Positions 39,201 through 51,100 of a stretch of 64,000 nt of DNA are shown here, piece by piece. Each line of letters opens with the position of its first letter. The stretch's first letter is position 1. A model generated the notes under the pieces. The model ran no database searches. It worked only from the letters and a program-made list of their open reading frames with translations, and had not been told where the DNA came from. The DNA is from Neelides folsomi (lineage: Eukaryota; Arthropoda; Collembola; Neelipleona; Neelidae): positions 124,001 to 188,000 of the forward strand of contig JAQGBZ010000089.1 in the NCBI GenBank assembly GCA_034687125.1, read 5' to 3'. The position numbers and the translations under genes are program-made.

Positions 39201-42165
39201 TTCCTTCCATTTGACAAAGTTTGTAACTTCCTTAACGAGAGGTTTCTTCTCACTCCTTCATTTGGAGTGGAATCGGAGAAGTCTGAAGAGTGGAGGAAGC
39301 TCATCATGGAGGGCTTGTTGAAAGAAAGGAGATTAGACAAGTGAGAGACTTCGTCAGCAGAGACAAAAATCTGGTAGGTGTCCCTTGGGCTTTTCCCCCT
39401 ATCTCTCCATCTCCTATCCAATTTCCAAACAACCTCCGAAAGGGATATGACCACATTGTTAAAGATCTGACAGCAGAAGTATTCAGGCGGAAATCCGAAT
39501 TATATCTTACATGTGTTAACGTCAACTAATTTCATGTCAACCGACGCTATCCTCTTCAAAGTTCCAATTATCTCATGTAAAAGGAAATCTTTCCTAATCC
39601 TAAGTTGCTAGACGTTTACAGATTTATAAACTCTTCACCTACAGATAAAATACAAAAAATCTTTAAGAGAGTTTAGAGAAGAGAAAAAAGTATTAATCAT
39701 TAACTGTTGTTTATTTTATTCATACCAAGAGATGTTGTTCGTAAATTTACATAAATAAATAGTAATGAATAAGCTGATACATTGTAAATAAACATCGTAT
39801 ACAAAAAATGTAAAGTTGTTCTCCTTTTGAAAAAATGTAAAAATTCCTCGATATTCTAATTAACTCCGATTTATGCGAAAGGGAGTCAAATAAATAAAAT
39901 TTGTTTCAGAGAGGCTGGAATAAATTCTACACGGTCTATTACCAATCCTTTCTTCTTTTGTATCCAATGCGCTCTTATGAAATATTAAAAGAACTTTTCC
40001 TCATAAACATCCTTCAGACCACGTACAATATGCAATGTAAAAGTGTAATAAAAGGATATTTTCTCTTGAAAATTTTAGCAGCTTTCTTTTAATGGCGATT
40101 ATCACCCTTAAATGCATGACTGTACATTAAAAATTAAAATATTGTCATAATGTGTTATTATTCTCATCACATCCTACTACCTATTTATCTGTAAAACATT
40201 TTACATTTTACCGTATATTGGTATGTAAACATTTTCCATATTTTGAATACATAAACGCATAATTAAATATATTTTGAGTATGAATATGGTATTTTGTATA
40301 GTATATACTTTCTCCACTTTCACTCTCCCGGGTTTTCCCCCGGAAGAATGTTATAATTAGGAAAGGGGTGTTTAAGGAGCTGTAACCGCATTAGACCTAA
40401 CGACATCACCTGCTAATGAACTCAAGAAGGGGGAAATGATGGTGAAGTTGATGAGCTCGGCCACTCTTCCCATCCCACCATGTGTATTTATCAGGCCTGA
40501 GAACCCGGGAGCTTTAATCCAATTGTGAAAATAGAGAAAAGAGCTGAGAGTTTCTCCGTCTCTTTCCAAATGGGGCGAGTGAGAGGTTGAGTCGTGCGAA
40601 AGAGACGCCCAGACAGTCGTGTCGTGTCTCAATGGATTTCTTGGTTCATTGTCTCTTGTTGATTTTGTGAAAGTGACAAGGAGTGTGAGCTCAACAAAGG
40701 ATCCCTCTCAAGAACCCGTCCTAATGAGGGAATAAGGGAATAGTTCAGACGACTCAAGAGAATTAAACAGATGACGAAGAACTTATACTTATCTATGTAA
40801 CAACTGTAGTTATCTGTAGTTACTATTCTTGTATGGATATTACAATGCTTACACTTATCGCTGAAGCTTATGCAACCCGCGATGACACGTTGGAATAAAT
40901 CAAAATAAGGAGAATTTACAATCTTTCTAACTGGCAAATCTTTCCTGACCACAAACTTTTCCTCGAGTTGTGCAAACGAAGGCTGTGAATAAAGACGATT
41001 GAAATAGGAAGGGAAATGGGAGGATCTTTGGGATTCTTGGTTGGTGTAGCCCCGAACTGTTCTGGTTGTTATAACCGGTTATAATGTATTAACCATGCCG
41101 GAAGAGTTTGAGGAGAAGCGGAGGGAAAAAGCCGCAGATTTATACGAGTCAAAGAGAAGGAATGATTGAGCTTAGGCGGAAGACAACTGCTTTCTTCGGA
41201 AGAAGAATGAGCGTCTGGTGGTATCTCTCCAATGGGGAAAAGGAATTGAGATGCCTCAAGGCATCATATCAGTTCTGATTTGTGGCCTTCTGTCCCAAAA
41301 TTTGAATCGATTGAGACTCATCGCTTCGGTTCTCATTTCAAAACCCGATATGTATGGGGAACTTTCAACTCCCGCCGTCTTTTCATGGTTTACTCACTTT
41401 TACATTTCATTTTACCTTTTTTTTCGCGCCTAACTCTTAAGATGCTCTTTGAATTGGGTTTGAATGGGAATCCTCATTTGAAACCCTTTTTACACAAAGG
41501 GGATGAGGACGAAGGGAATTTGGGATTCAATTAGATTCGAAAGAAAGAGGCGGATATGATTCTGAATATGAATGGATTTTTATTTTGACTCTCACAGCAT
41601 AGCAATAAAAAGAGGGAGATAAAAGTGGAATGAAACTCAACTTTTCCTTTTCTCTCAATTGCGACTTAAAATAGGGAAGCGTTTTGAGGACCGGGGGATA
41701 AAAAAGAACTTTTTTCTCCCAAAGTTTCCCTCTTTCAATTACCGACTTGGAGATTATTACTCTCAACCTCATTATCTTTTTCTTTGTCGCCCTCGCCCCT
41801 GATTTCCATCTCCCATTCAATCATTGCTCCCTTTCATATAAGGAAAGATATAAAAGGAGGTGATGAAAGGATTCCTATAAACATCATCTATCATCAAATC
41901 CCTTCTTTTTATTATATAATACTTTTATAAAAGTCTCTTATGCAACTATATGGCTTCTGTCTTTACTCTTTAAAAGACAATCATGCCATTGACATATAAG
42001 GATATACTTTTAAGCTTATTGTATGTATACAATACATACCAATAGATATAAGTATCCTACATAAGCAGATACTATTACACTATGAAATTTTTTAAAGGGT
42101 ATGTTTATTACCCTTTAAATTTAGTATATTGGACTGATATTCAATATTATAATAATAAAATAATG

Positions 42166-42197
<32 letters not shown>

Positions 42198-45100
42198 GTG
42201 CGTCATATTCCAAAAGGAATTCCTCCATAACTTTCCACCTTTTCCCCTAAAAGCCTTTTATGACTTCCCCGCCTTCTTCAGACATTCATCCTCCCTTTCC
42301 AGATTTACTCTCCAAAGTGAGTCATATCCACTTTTAATGCTCTTCTGTGTCATAACTCAGAAGACATTCGCCATTCATGTGGTAAGGAAACCCCTTCTGT
42401 TCTCCACACATTAGACTAAAAAATTCAGGCAAGAATTGGGAACCTCCTTAAGTGGAGAGGAAGAGGGGAAAGCAGATGAGCCGAAACTTCTAATTTTGTG
42501 GTAAAAGCAACATCGTAGACCACTCCGAATTTCTTCCACACAACCCGGAGAATTGTTGAGAATATTAGCCCCATAGCAGCCAACTCACTCCCGGGGCGTG
42601 TGGTGAAGAGGGTGAAAGTGGGAATCCATTTTATATCCTTTTTCTATTCTTTGCCTAAATGGCCAAGGAGGCTTCTTCAGACTCCCACACATTCGACCGT
42701 CGTTCCGCCAATATCCTTCCCTTTTCTTCTCCAAGGGCCGAAAGGGCTCAATGTGTAATGCATTATATCTATTATACATCATATCCCTTGGTTCTTTTCG
42801 GGGTTTTTTGGATTCTTTCTTTGGATCTGTTGAGTGAGAGCTGATGGGCCGAACCTTAAATTGGAATCTTTCCCTTTTTCTCCTATTATATATAATATAA
42901 ATTGTTCTCTCGACGGGTTGACTACGTGGCGGTAGCTTTGAACTCTGGCGATATCGACCCTTAAAAGCTTTCCTCCTAAATGTATTGTTTTTGGCTCGTG
43001 TTGGGAAAAATCTTGGGTTTTTCTTCATCTCCACATTTCCTTTAAATATCTCGTTTAATTTCTAATCTCTTGTTCTCTCCCAGAGGCCCGGAGGGAATGT
43101 TGACTCAAGAGCTGAGGAAGTGGAGCTTCATTTAGGGAATTAATCTCCCACCCGCCCTAATGGATTCCTTATACATCTTCTTAGATTTATATATCTCGGG
43201 TGTGAGTGGAAGGATCCTCCTGAGGAGTGGAAGTAGAAGATGTTATTATACTCCGCCCGTCTACTTGATTGAGGTTAGAATCCGAAATTGCGGAACTCTC
43301 CCAACCATGAGCTTTCATCTCTGCTGAATGTACTTTAAGGGCGCAGAGGGAAATGGAACACACAGTCACGGCCCCTCGTCTTGAATATGAAGTGAGGAGC
43401 TGGGAGTTAAATCATAACAGCTTTTACTCATCGGCACGACCAATAATGCAATAGTCATCAGATTCACCAGTTTCATCAGGCAGATGAAAAGGGAATGATC
43501 GAGCAAATGAAGACAATTTCATGGGTATGATTGAGTGCGGATTCTATTCATTCCTATTCATTTAAATGTGAGCAAAATTCAATATCTGAATCTTCCTTAT
43601 AAACTTGCTACATACATACTATTGTATAGTTATATCTATGTTTTAGATAAAATACACAAAGGTATATTGTTTTATAAGGTTTATTTTATATTATTAGTAG
43701 TTATATCACTCCCTTGTTTTAGCATTACTTTAAAGGGATCTCTTGGAGAGATTGTGTTCAATCCAACGCTCATTGAATTTATAATACATAATGCATCACT
43801 TCGTTGCTGTAAAGGGATCCATTAACTCCCGCATCTTCAGAGTCAAGTTATTGTGTAAACAGAGATTAAAGGGGACATTAGGAGATTTTAATTGCCGTCC
43901 ACGTCATTGCAGAGGAAACAAGTTGGGGAACAAGGGATTAATTTTAAGGACTATTTTAATATTGAATACATTAAGCACGGGATTAAAAAGAGCACGTGAT
44001 TAGAAATGTAAATGTCAAAAGTTGAATTTATGGTTTTTAATAATAAAAATTCTTAAGAATTTTGACCCGACCTTTTTCTCTCAAACTTTTGAGCATAATG
44101 AAATAAATAATGAGGATGAGAAAAATAAATCAATGGAAAAGAGCGACAGAGAGAAAAGGAAAGGATACGAGATTTAAATTTATTCAACTGGCATATCCTT
44201 ATTATTTTCCCTATATGCGTCTGACTAATCGAATCTAATGCATACAAATATTAGCTTGATTGTAATTTCGTTTCTGTATTTCTCGGTTCGTTGGTTCTTT
44301 CTCTCCGGGTAAAGGACAAAGGGACTTCATCTCCCCCTCCGGCCCAGCCAACTTTCTACCAATCTCATCCCACTGACACACACGCCCAGTTAATTCACAC
44401 ATATAAATGTTCACCTAATTCTACTCCATTTGCTCTTGTGAATACAAGTCTATGAATAATAAATTGGCTTCTTCAAATCCAAATATAATTTATGGTAATT
44501 AAGTGTTTGAAATTATAATTTATTTGTATATTTTATCATAATAACAAATAATCTGCATTTATTAATCATAAGATCGTAATAATGCAATAGAATACAGCCA
44601 AACTTGTCATTCCTAGTACCTAATTTTAAATTGATCAATATTAATATTAAAATTAAATTCTTATTTATTATGTGGCACAAACTCGAAATTGTCCAATTCC
44701 GGATTTAAATGTTTGGGATTTACTGGCAATTTACCCAAATTGGGTTAAACTCGAGGGGGAATTAAAATTTAAATCTGGTTTCATATGTGATAAGAGCAAT
44801 GGTGGTAAATAGACCAAACTGCTGGGTTGATGTTCCGAACTGAGAGCAAGTGAGCAACCCATTAAATAAATGATGAAAATAATCAAGGAAAGTGCAAGTC
44901 GCTTCTCTACTTTCTTTTATTTAAAATCCTAAAAAACATCTCACAATGAAGGGAATTTAAAAGGTTTAATCATTATGTTCAACTATTTTAAATATGTGTT
45001 TACGAGAAATTGAAATTTGGAAATAAAATGGTATTTACCTACTTTTAAATTACTTGTCCTACTTAAACATACTTAAGCAGGCTTGTAAATACCATAAAGG

Positions 45101-48100
45101 TTTGAACAAACTTACATAATACACACTTATACATAGGTCCTTGAATTGTAAGTGCTTAACGTTTCAAGCTATGTAAATAATATTTTTTGAAATTAATTTA
45201 CTGGATACAAACAAGAGGAGTTCCTACATAAGAGAATAGTCAACAACGTTGAATTTATGAGGGCATGAATAGGAATGGGACCAAGGAGAGAAAACATGGG
45301 GAAACATCAGGAAAACATGATCAATTGAAAGGCGATGAGCAAATACAATTTTGAAGATTTGAATTCTCCAACATTGATTCTGTATTTGTGAATTGGCATG
45401 AGGTGAGGTTTGAGATGGAGTGATTAAATTACATTGGTAGGGAAAGGAGGAAGTCTGTGCTTGCAAATCAAACTACTGAGGAGCGGAAATGAGGAGAGAC
45501 TTCTTTATCAAATATCTCTCTGTGTCAAAATCAAATGTTCTCAAATAACAAAACCTGAATAGGCGCTTTAAGTAAATAAAGAAATTCCCAATTTCTCCCA
45601 CCATTCTCTCCCAAGAACATTCAATTCACTTATATTATACAAAACATCCCTATAAAATACACAATATATACAGTATTGTGTAAGTACTGTATACGTCATA
45701 CATTAACTATATAAATAAATACATACAGTACTGTCAGTACATCTGTAAAATACAATAAAATTGTATGTTTTTGTATTTTTGTATATAATATTATTATTTA
45801 CTACATACAGTAGATCCAGTTTACAGTAAATAGATTCTATGAGCGCGAGAATTTGAGAGTTGGATATAAAAAAATATATTGGATATGTGATGGGTTTTAT
45901 ACGTAGTTTATACCAATGGGCCGTTTCCGAATTTGAGAAAACATCAAAATGTATTTTCTGGGGGTTCTATTACATTTTCTCTTTTGGGTTGAAGAGCCGT
46001 TGGAGTTGGATTTATAGGGCGGGTTGGAACGTTTCCTTCCTCTCCTTTTCTTGGAGAGTTCTCCATAAGGTGCGTGTGACGGGCATACAAATAACTTTAC
46101 AATGTATAATAAATATACCTAATCTGCAATCAAGTGTAAAGGAGCAGAGAAAGTCCTGGAGGTCTTTTCCTATCCTTCCCCATGCTCTGGATCCGAGAAA
46201 TCTCATTTTCTCCTCTCTGGATCCTACTGGGGCTTTTGACATCCTTCCTTGTCCATTCCGCTAATTCAATTCAACTTCCTCTATTGTATATAATGATTAA
46301 AATGGAAATTCAAGTGGAGAACGGCCTCGTAGAAACAATAGCCAAAGGTGGAAGAGGAAAAATAGACTCCATGGAATGGAAATGCTCTCAATTCCCTCAT
46401 TTCCTATTACTTCTTCCATTTCATTAACGAAGGTTCGGAGATTCAGGCTGATCCTCCTCCCCCATTCCATTACATTCCTTTCCGCTCGACCTGAGGATGG
46501 GAAATCTGAGTAGAAATGTACAAAAGTGAATGGAAAAAACCATACAGAAAAACTATACATGAACTGAAAACTATCCGGGAAAGTCAAAAACTACCTATAA
46601 GAGAAAACTGGAAATTGTAGATAAAAACTGAAAAATGTAGAGAAACAAGAAGCCGGAGAAATGCGAAGAGAAACTGAAGGGAAAATTGGAGGAAGAACTC
46701 GAAATAATGTTAATAAAAGGAATGAGAAAAGTGATCAAAATCGGGATTTGATGGAGGGAGAATTTGAGACGTTCGGAGTTTCCCATTTGGATTCTCCTGA
46801 TTCTCCTCCCAATTCCCTCACTTTTTATACGATCCTTGAAATGAGCGCTATAAAATAAAGTTGTTCGGGAGGAGAAGCCTGGTGGTGGAGATAACAGGGA
46901 AATGGGACATGATGGAGCAGCGTGAAATCACGGTAAAGGAAAGATTGAAAGGACTCCATGACCTTTATACACAACTCGCACTTTATACATCATAGGTGCT
47001 CTCTCATTATACTCTAACCATATACTCACTATATCAAATACACCAAGGTAAAACTGAACTTTCCCCTGCAGTTCAATATAATGAATTTCCTATACCAAAT
47101 ACTAAATAAATACATAAGATACCATATTGTATGTGATATGTACTACTGTAGAGTATACTGTATATATAAGTAGTAGGTGGTAGTATGTATGTAGGTATTA
47201 CAGTTTACACTAAATTCGAAGCATTTGAAGCTTTGCATTCTTATAAGATAGGTGTATTATGGAATTCCTTGCGTAATAAATCTTAATTGTGATATTTGAC
47301 GCTGTGGGACTCTTAATGTTGGGCTTTTTCTCCCTACCTCTTATTTCCCATGTAATAATAGGGAATAAGTCAAAGGACGGAATTGGCGGTGCAGATGCAT
47401 CGAATCTTTAAAACAGACCTGGATCAAATATTCCAATTTACTCCCTTTCTCAAACAAAGAATTCCAGACTGAGTCGGGAAAGAGGTCGGAGAAGGAAGCT
47501 CCGACGACGCAGAAAATATGCATTCCGGTTTTCATTCCGATCTTCCAAAATGAAGATTTTTCTCCTTCGGCATGGAGGGTATTTACATAAAAAGAGGGCA
47601 TTATATGCATTGTGAAAGTGAGCATTAGCTTATATAGGAACCATTCTGCCTCCTCACCTTCTCCCTTATGAGAGAGGAATAAAAGTTGATCATGTGAAAG
47701 GAATGCGTTGGAGTTGAAACTTGTCTTGGAAATGAAGCTCTTGAGTTGGTCCCCACTCGCCCTTATTTTATTTCATTTTCTCTACGAGTCAGATTACGGC
47801 CCTACTCAAATTCAACTCATTTCAACTCCAATGGTGTCTTTTCTCTAAGAACTCCTTGCTTCTATTTACCTTTTATGTCTCTTGGAATCTGAGCGAAGAA
47901 AAGGTAGATGAGGAAGATGGAACACTCAAACCATATTATATAACGTAAATGGACTACAATTATCTTAGACGAACATACAATTGTCTAAACTTTACCATTC
48001 CCCTATTAAATTCCCCATTTAGCTTCATATAATTTCATATGGAAATTGAAGATAACATTATTTTATAAATATATCTGATATACTTATGATATGATTTCCT

Positions 48101-51100
48101 GTGTAAAATGTAGTTATTTGTATTTTGTTATTTAATGGACGTGATAGATCTGCGCATCCATATGGAACATGGATTTAATGAACCTTTGAACCACCCGATA
48201 TTTCCACCAATAAATAAAATCATTGTCCAAATATGTGAAAAACGTATTACTTTTACGAGAGCTAATCTTTTTTGGAGAGATTGGATTGAATCCACTCAAT
48301 CCATCGATCCAATTATTGTACGATTTCTCCTATCAACATGTCGTGGGAAATGATTTCCTCTTCCCTTTATCTTTCACTTCATTGGGAACCCGAGCGGGAA
48401 GATGAAATGCGGATGCTGTTGGGAGTGAAAAGTCCGTGAAAAGGCGAAACGTCACGTTTTCTCCCCACTCGGGAAACCACTTCACATGTCTCAATGACCA
48501 AGAAATCCCTTATAAAACTAATACTAATGAAACCCTCATTTCCACTACCATGTTCTCACGCGAAGATAAAACTCTTCATTGCAAGGATTAAACAACATTA
48601 ATTCCAGTAAAAATGGGCCTTAATTATTTAAAATTTTCAAATCAAAAGATCCAAATGAATACAATAACAATAGGTAGGTAGTTTGTACGATATTAACTTT
48701 AATATTTATTTTAAACATTACAACGCCACTTGTATGTAATTTAAACATGTCTGTATGTGTTAAATGTGCTAAATAATATTGTTAATTAAATGAACTTTTA
48801 AGCCTTAATTTAAATTTCAAATTTAACTGCAAAGATTAATTGTAAAGTTTAATTTAAATTGTTACTCTAATGTTTAATTTTAAAAGTAACGGTTTTATTT
48901 ATTTAATGTAATTGCTTTATTTAAATATAATGGCTTAAATTTTAATGTAATGGTTTAATTTTAAAGTTTTACAATATCTGTTACAATTTACAATTTATTG
49001 TTAGTATCGTGATACAACTCATGATACAAAGAGAGCAACTAAAATAAGTTTACTGTTAAGTGGATCTTTTAAATACATTTTTATCCATTTTATGGATTAG
49101 AATGCAATTTGGTTGTATATTTTTTATTGTGGCACGAGCCGCCCTTTTCACACTCCATTATTTCCCATCGTAAAATGAGCGGGTTGAACCGAAAAAGATC
49201 AAAGAGTTGATGGGGGTGCACAGGGGAGTGATAATATTACTTATAACCCATGTTTTTTTTACTTCTCCGCTGAGTTGAATGGGGAGCGGTTAGGGAAGGT
49301 CAAGTCTAAATAAGATTTCTCCAGAGAGCTCATGACTTTTAAGTGGAAGGCCAACTCATCCCGTATGAATGAAAATATAAATTAGGAAGGAGGGCCATTC
49401 ATAAAATTAGCTTTCTAGAGGGACGTGGGGAAATTAGGCCGATAAAGTGGAAAGGAGGGACAGAAATATCTGACGGAAGCTCTCAGGTAAATATTTCCTC
49501 TTTCTTTCCACTAACTCACAAGAGGAAGTCTCCAACTCAACCCTTAAACAAGAAGAAATATAAAAGGATCCTCAGAAGGATTGGTCTTCTTCCCAACAGC
49601 CTCATATTCATTCCGTCATTCACAAAGTTCACAACATTCACAAGTGAGCCTTAAACATGCAGAGTCTTACTTATATAAGTACAAATTCATATACAGTATG
49701 TGAATTGCAGCTTTACATAGAGAAAGTCTTTTTCACTCTTTCCATATGGGCACAAGTTCAAAAGAAATGTAAATTCAAATGAGCTGAATATTTAACTTTT
49801 ATCTGCTAAATACTTTTGTCTTTACTGAATCTCTTGAATTCTTTTATCTCTTTATTTTGAGGAACAATTTCCTCACTCAGGACTAAAGGTATACTCACAT
49901 TCATTTTAAGTAAAGTTAATGTTTAGGATTCTTCCAACTGTTTTAAAGATGAAGTTGTTAAACGTAGTAAAAGGCCGCCGCAAAGCTCAGACATCATGCA
50001 TTTATACAAATGAGTCAAATGAACTTTTCTCCCTTTTGACGTTCAAAGTGAGTAAGTCAATGGAGAAGCTCCGGACAGAAAGATCCAAAGTGGAGGTTCT
50101 CCATTGGAGTTCTGAAGGCCTTGAGTTTGAGTTGAAAGAGAATGTGATATAAGGGAAGGGGCCGAAGGCGATGAGGAAATTTAACGCATAGTTTCCTTCT
50201 TCTCGCCTTCTCCATCCAGATTCCTCAAAGTGACGCTCCTCCGTGGACGAGGCAAAGGCCTTTTATGAATAAAGGCACACTCGGGCGTCTTTGGAATTTG
50301 CATAATTTTATCTCGGAGGCCCATAGACCTTTCACTTACTTTTCCTCCCTCCTATCTCTAATGCTTATTTAGAAGAAATTCTCTCCCAACTTGAAAAAAA
50401 ACAAAGAATTTTCCTATTTTGTATCATTGAAAGGAAATCTATTCAAATGACACGGGAGGGAGAGATATTCACTTAACATGTTTTCCAAACAGTATTGAAA
50501 CATTTAAAATAAATAAAATAAGCTTAATGTCATTTCACATTTTGAAAATTTTTATTTATAATGATTACATGGATTAAATTATTAGATGTATCTTCCTTGT
50601 TCTCTTTGGATCACTTTTATGATGTTTTACATACAATTACTTGTTTTTTATTTTCAATGCAATAATGACTTCCTTTTTTCATATGTGCATATTCTGTATG
50701 TAAATATGCAAGATCGTCGTGAAAGCTTAATTAACACTTCATACATTAAGAACATAACATTAATGATAAAAAATAATTGTAGCGTGTTTTACACGGGGAG
50801 ATATTACACCATTTTTCTGGAAAATGAGTAAATAAAAGTCATATGCAAAAGGAAAAGTTTGTTCTTCAAAAATGGAAATTCTTTCTTACTTCTTCGTTTT
50901 TTCCTACCAACTATTTCAACTTGTCCATAATAAAGAAAATGAAATTTTGTCTGTTCTTTTTTCCAATTTCAATTCTATATAAACTCTTCAATGAAAGGAA
51001 AAGAGAAATAAAATTCGATTTGGTTTTCTCATTTATCCGCTCTATCGAATAGATATCACTTCAAATGCATATTACATTGTATTCCCATTTTACCCTTTCC

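Noticed and set aside
39014-39454. A 146-codon open frame on the minus strand in the long Dscam2-like intron
   Set aside because: It is Ser/Leu/Lys-rich without any domain, lacks good splice context, and overlaps other-frame openings of similar length; treated as chance.
42585-43034. A 149-codon basic, Arg/Lys-rich minus-strand frame
   Set aside because: Composition follows the local purine bias, no homology or Cys/His pattern was recognised, and no neighbouring exon fits.
45660-45830. Repeated TACAGTA/ATACATA motifs resembling a satellite
   Set aside because: Spacing is irregular and similar motifs occur throughout the AT-rich DNA; no defined repeat unit.
48660-48990. AATTTAAA-rich stretch suggesting a tandem repeat
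   Set aside because: It is only compositionally simple; no periodic unit could be defined.
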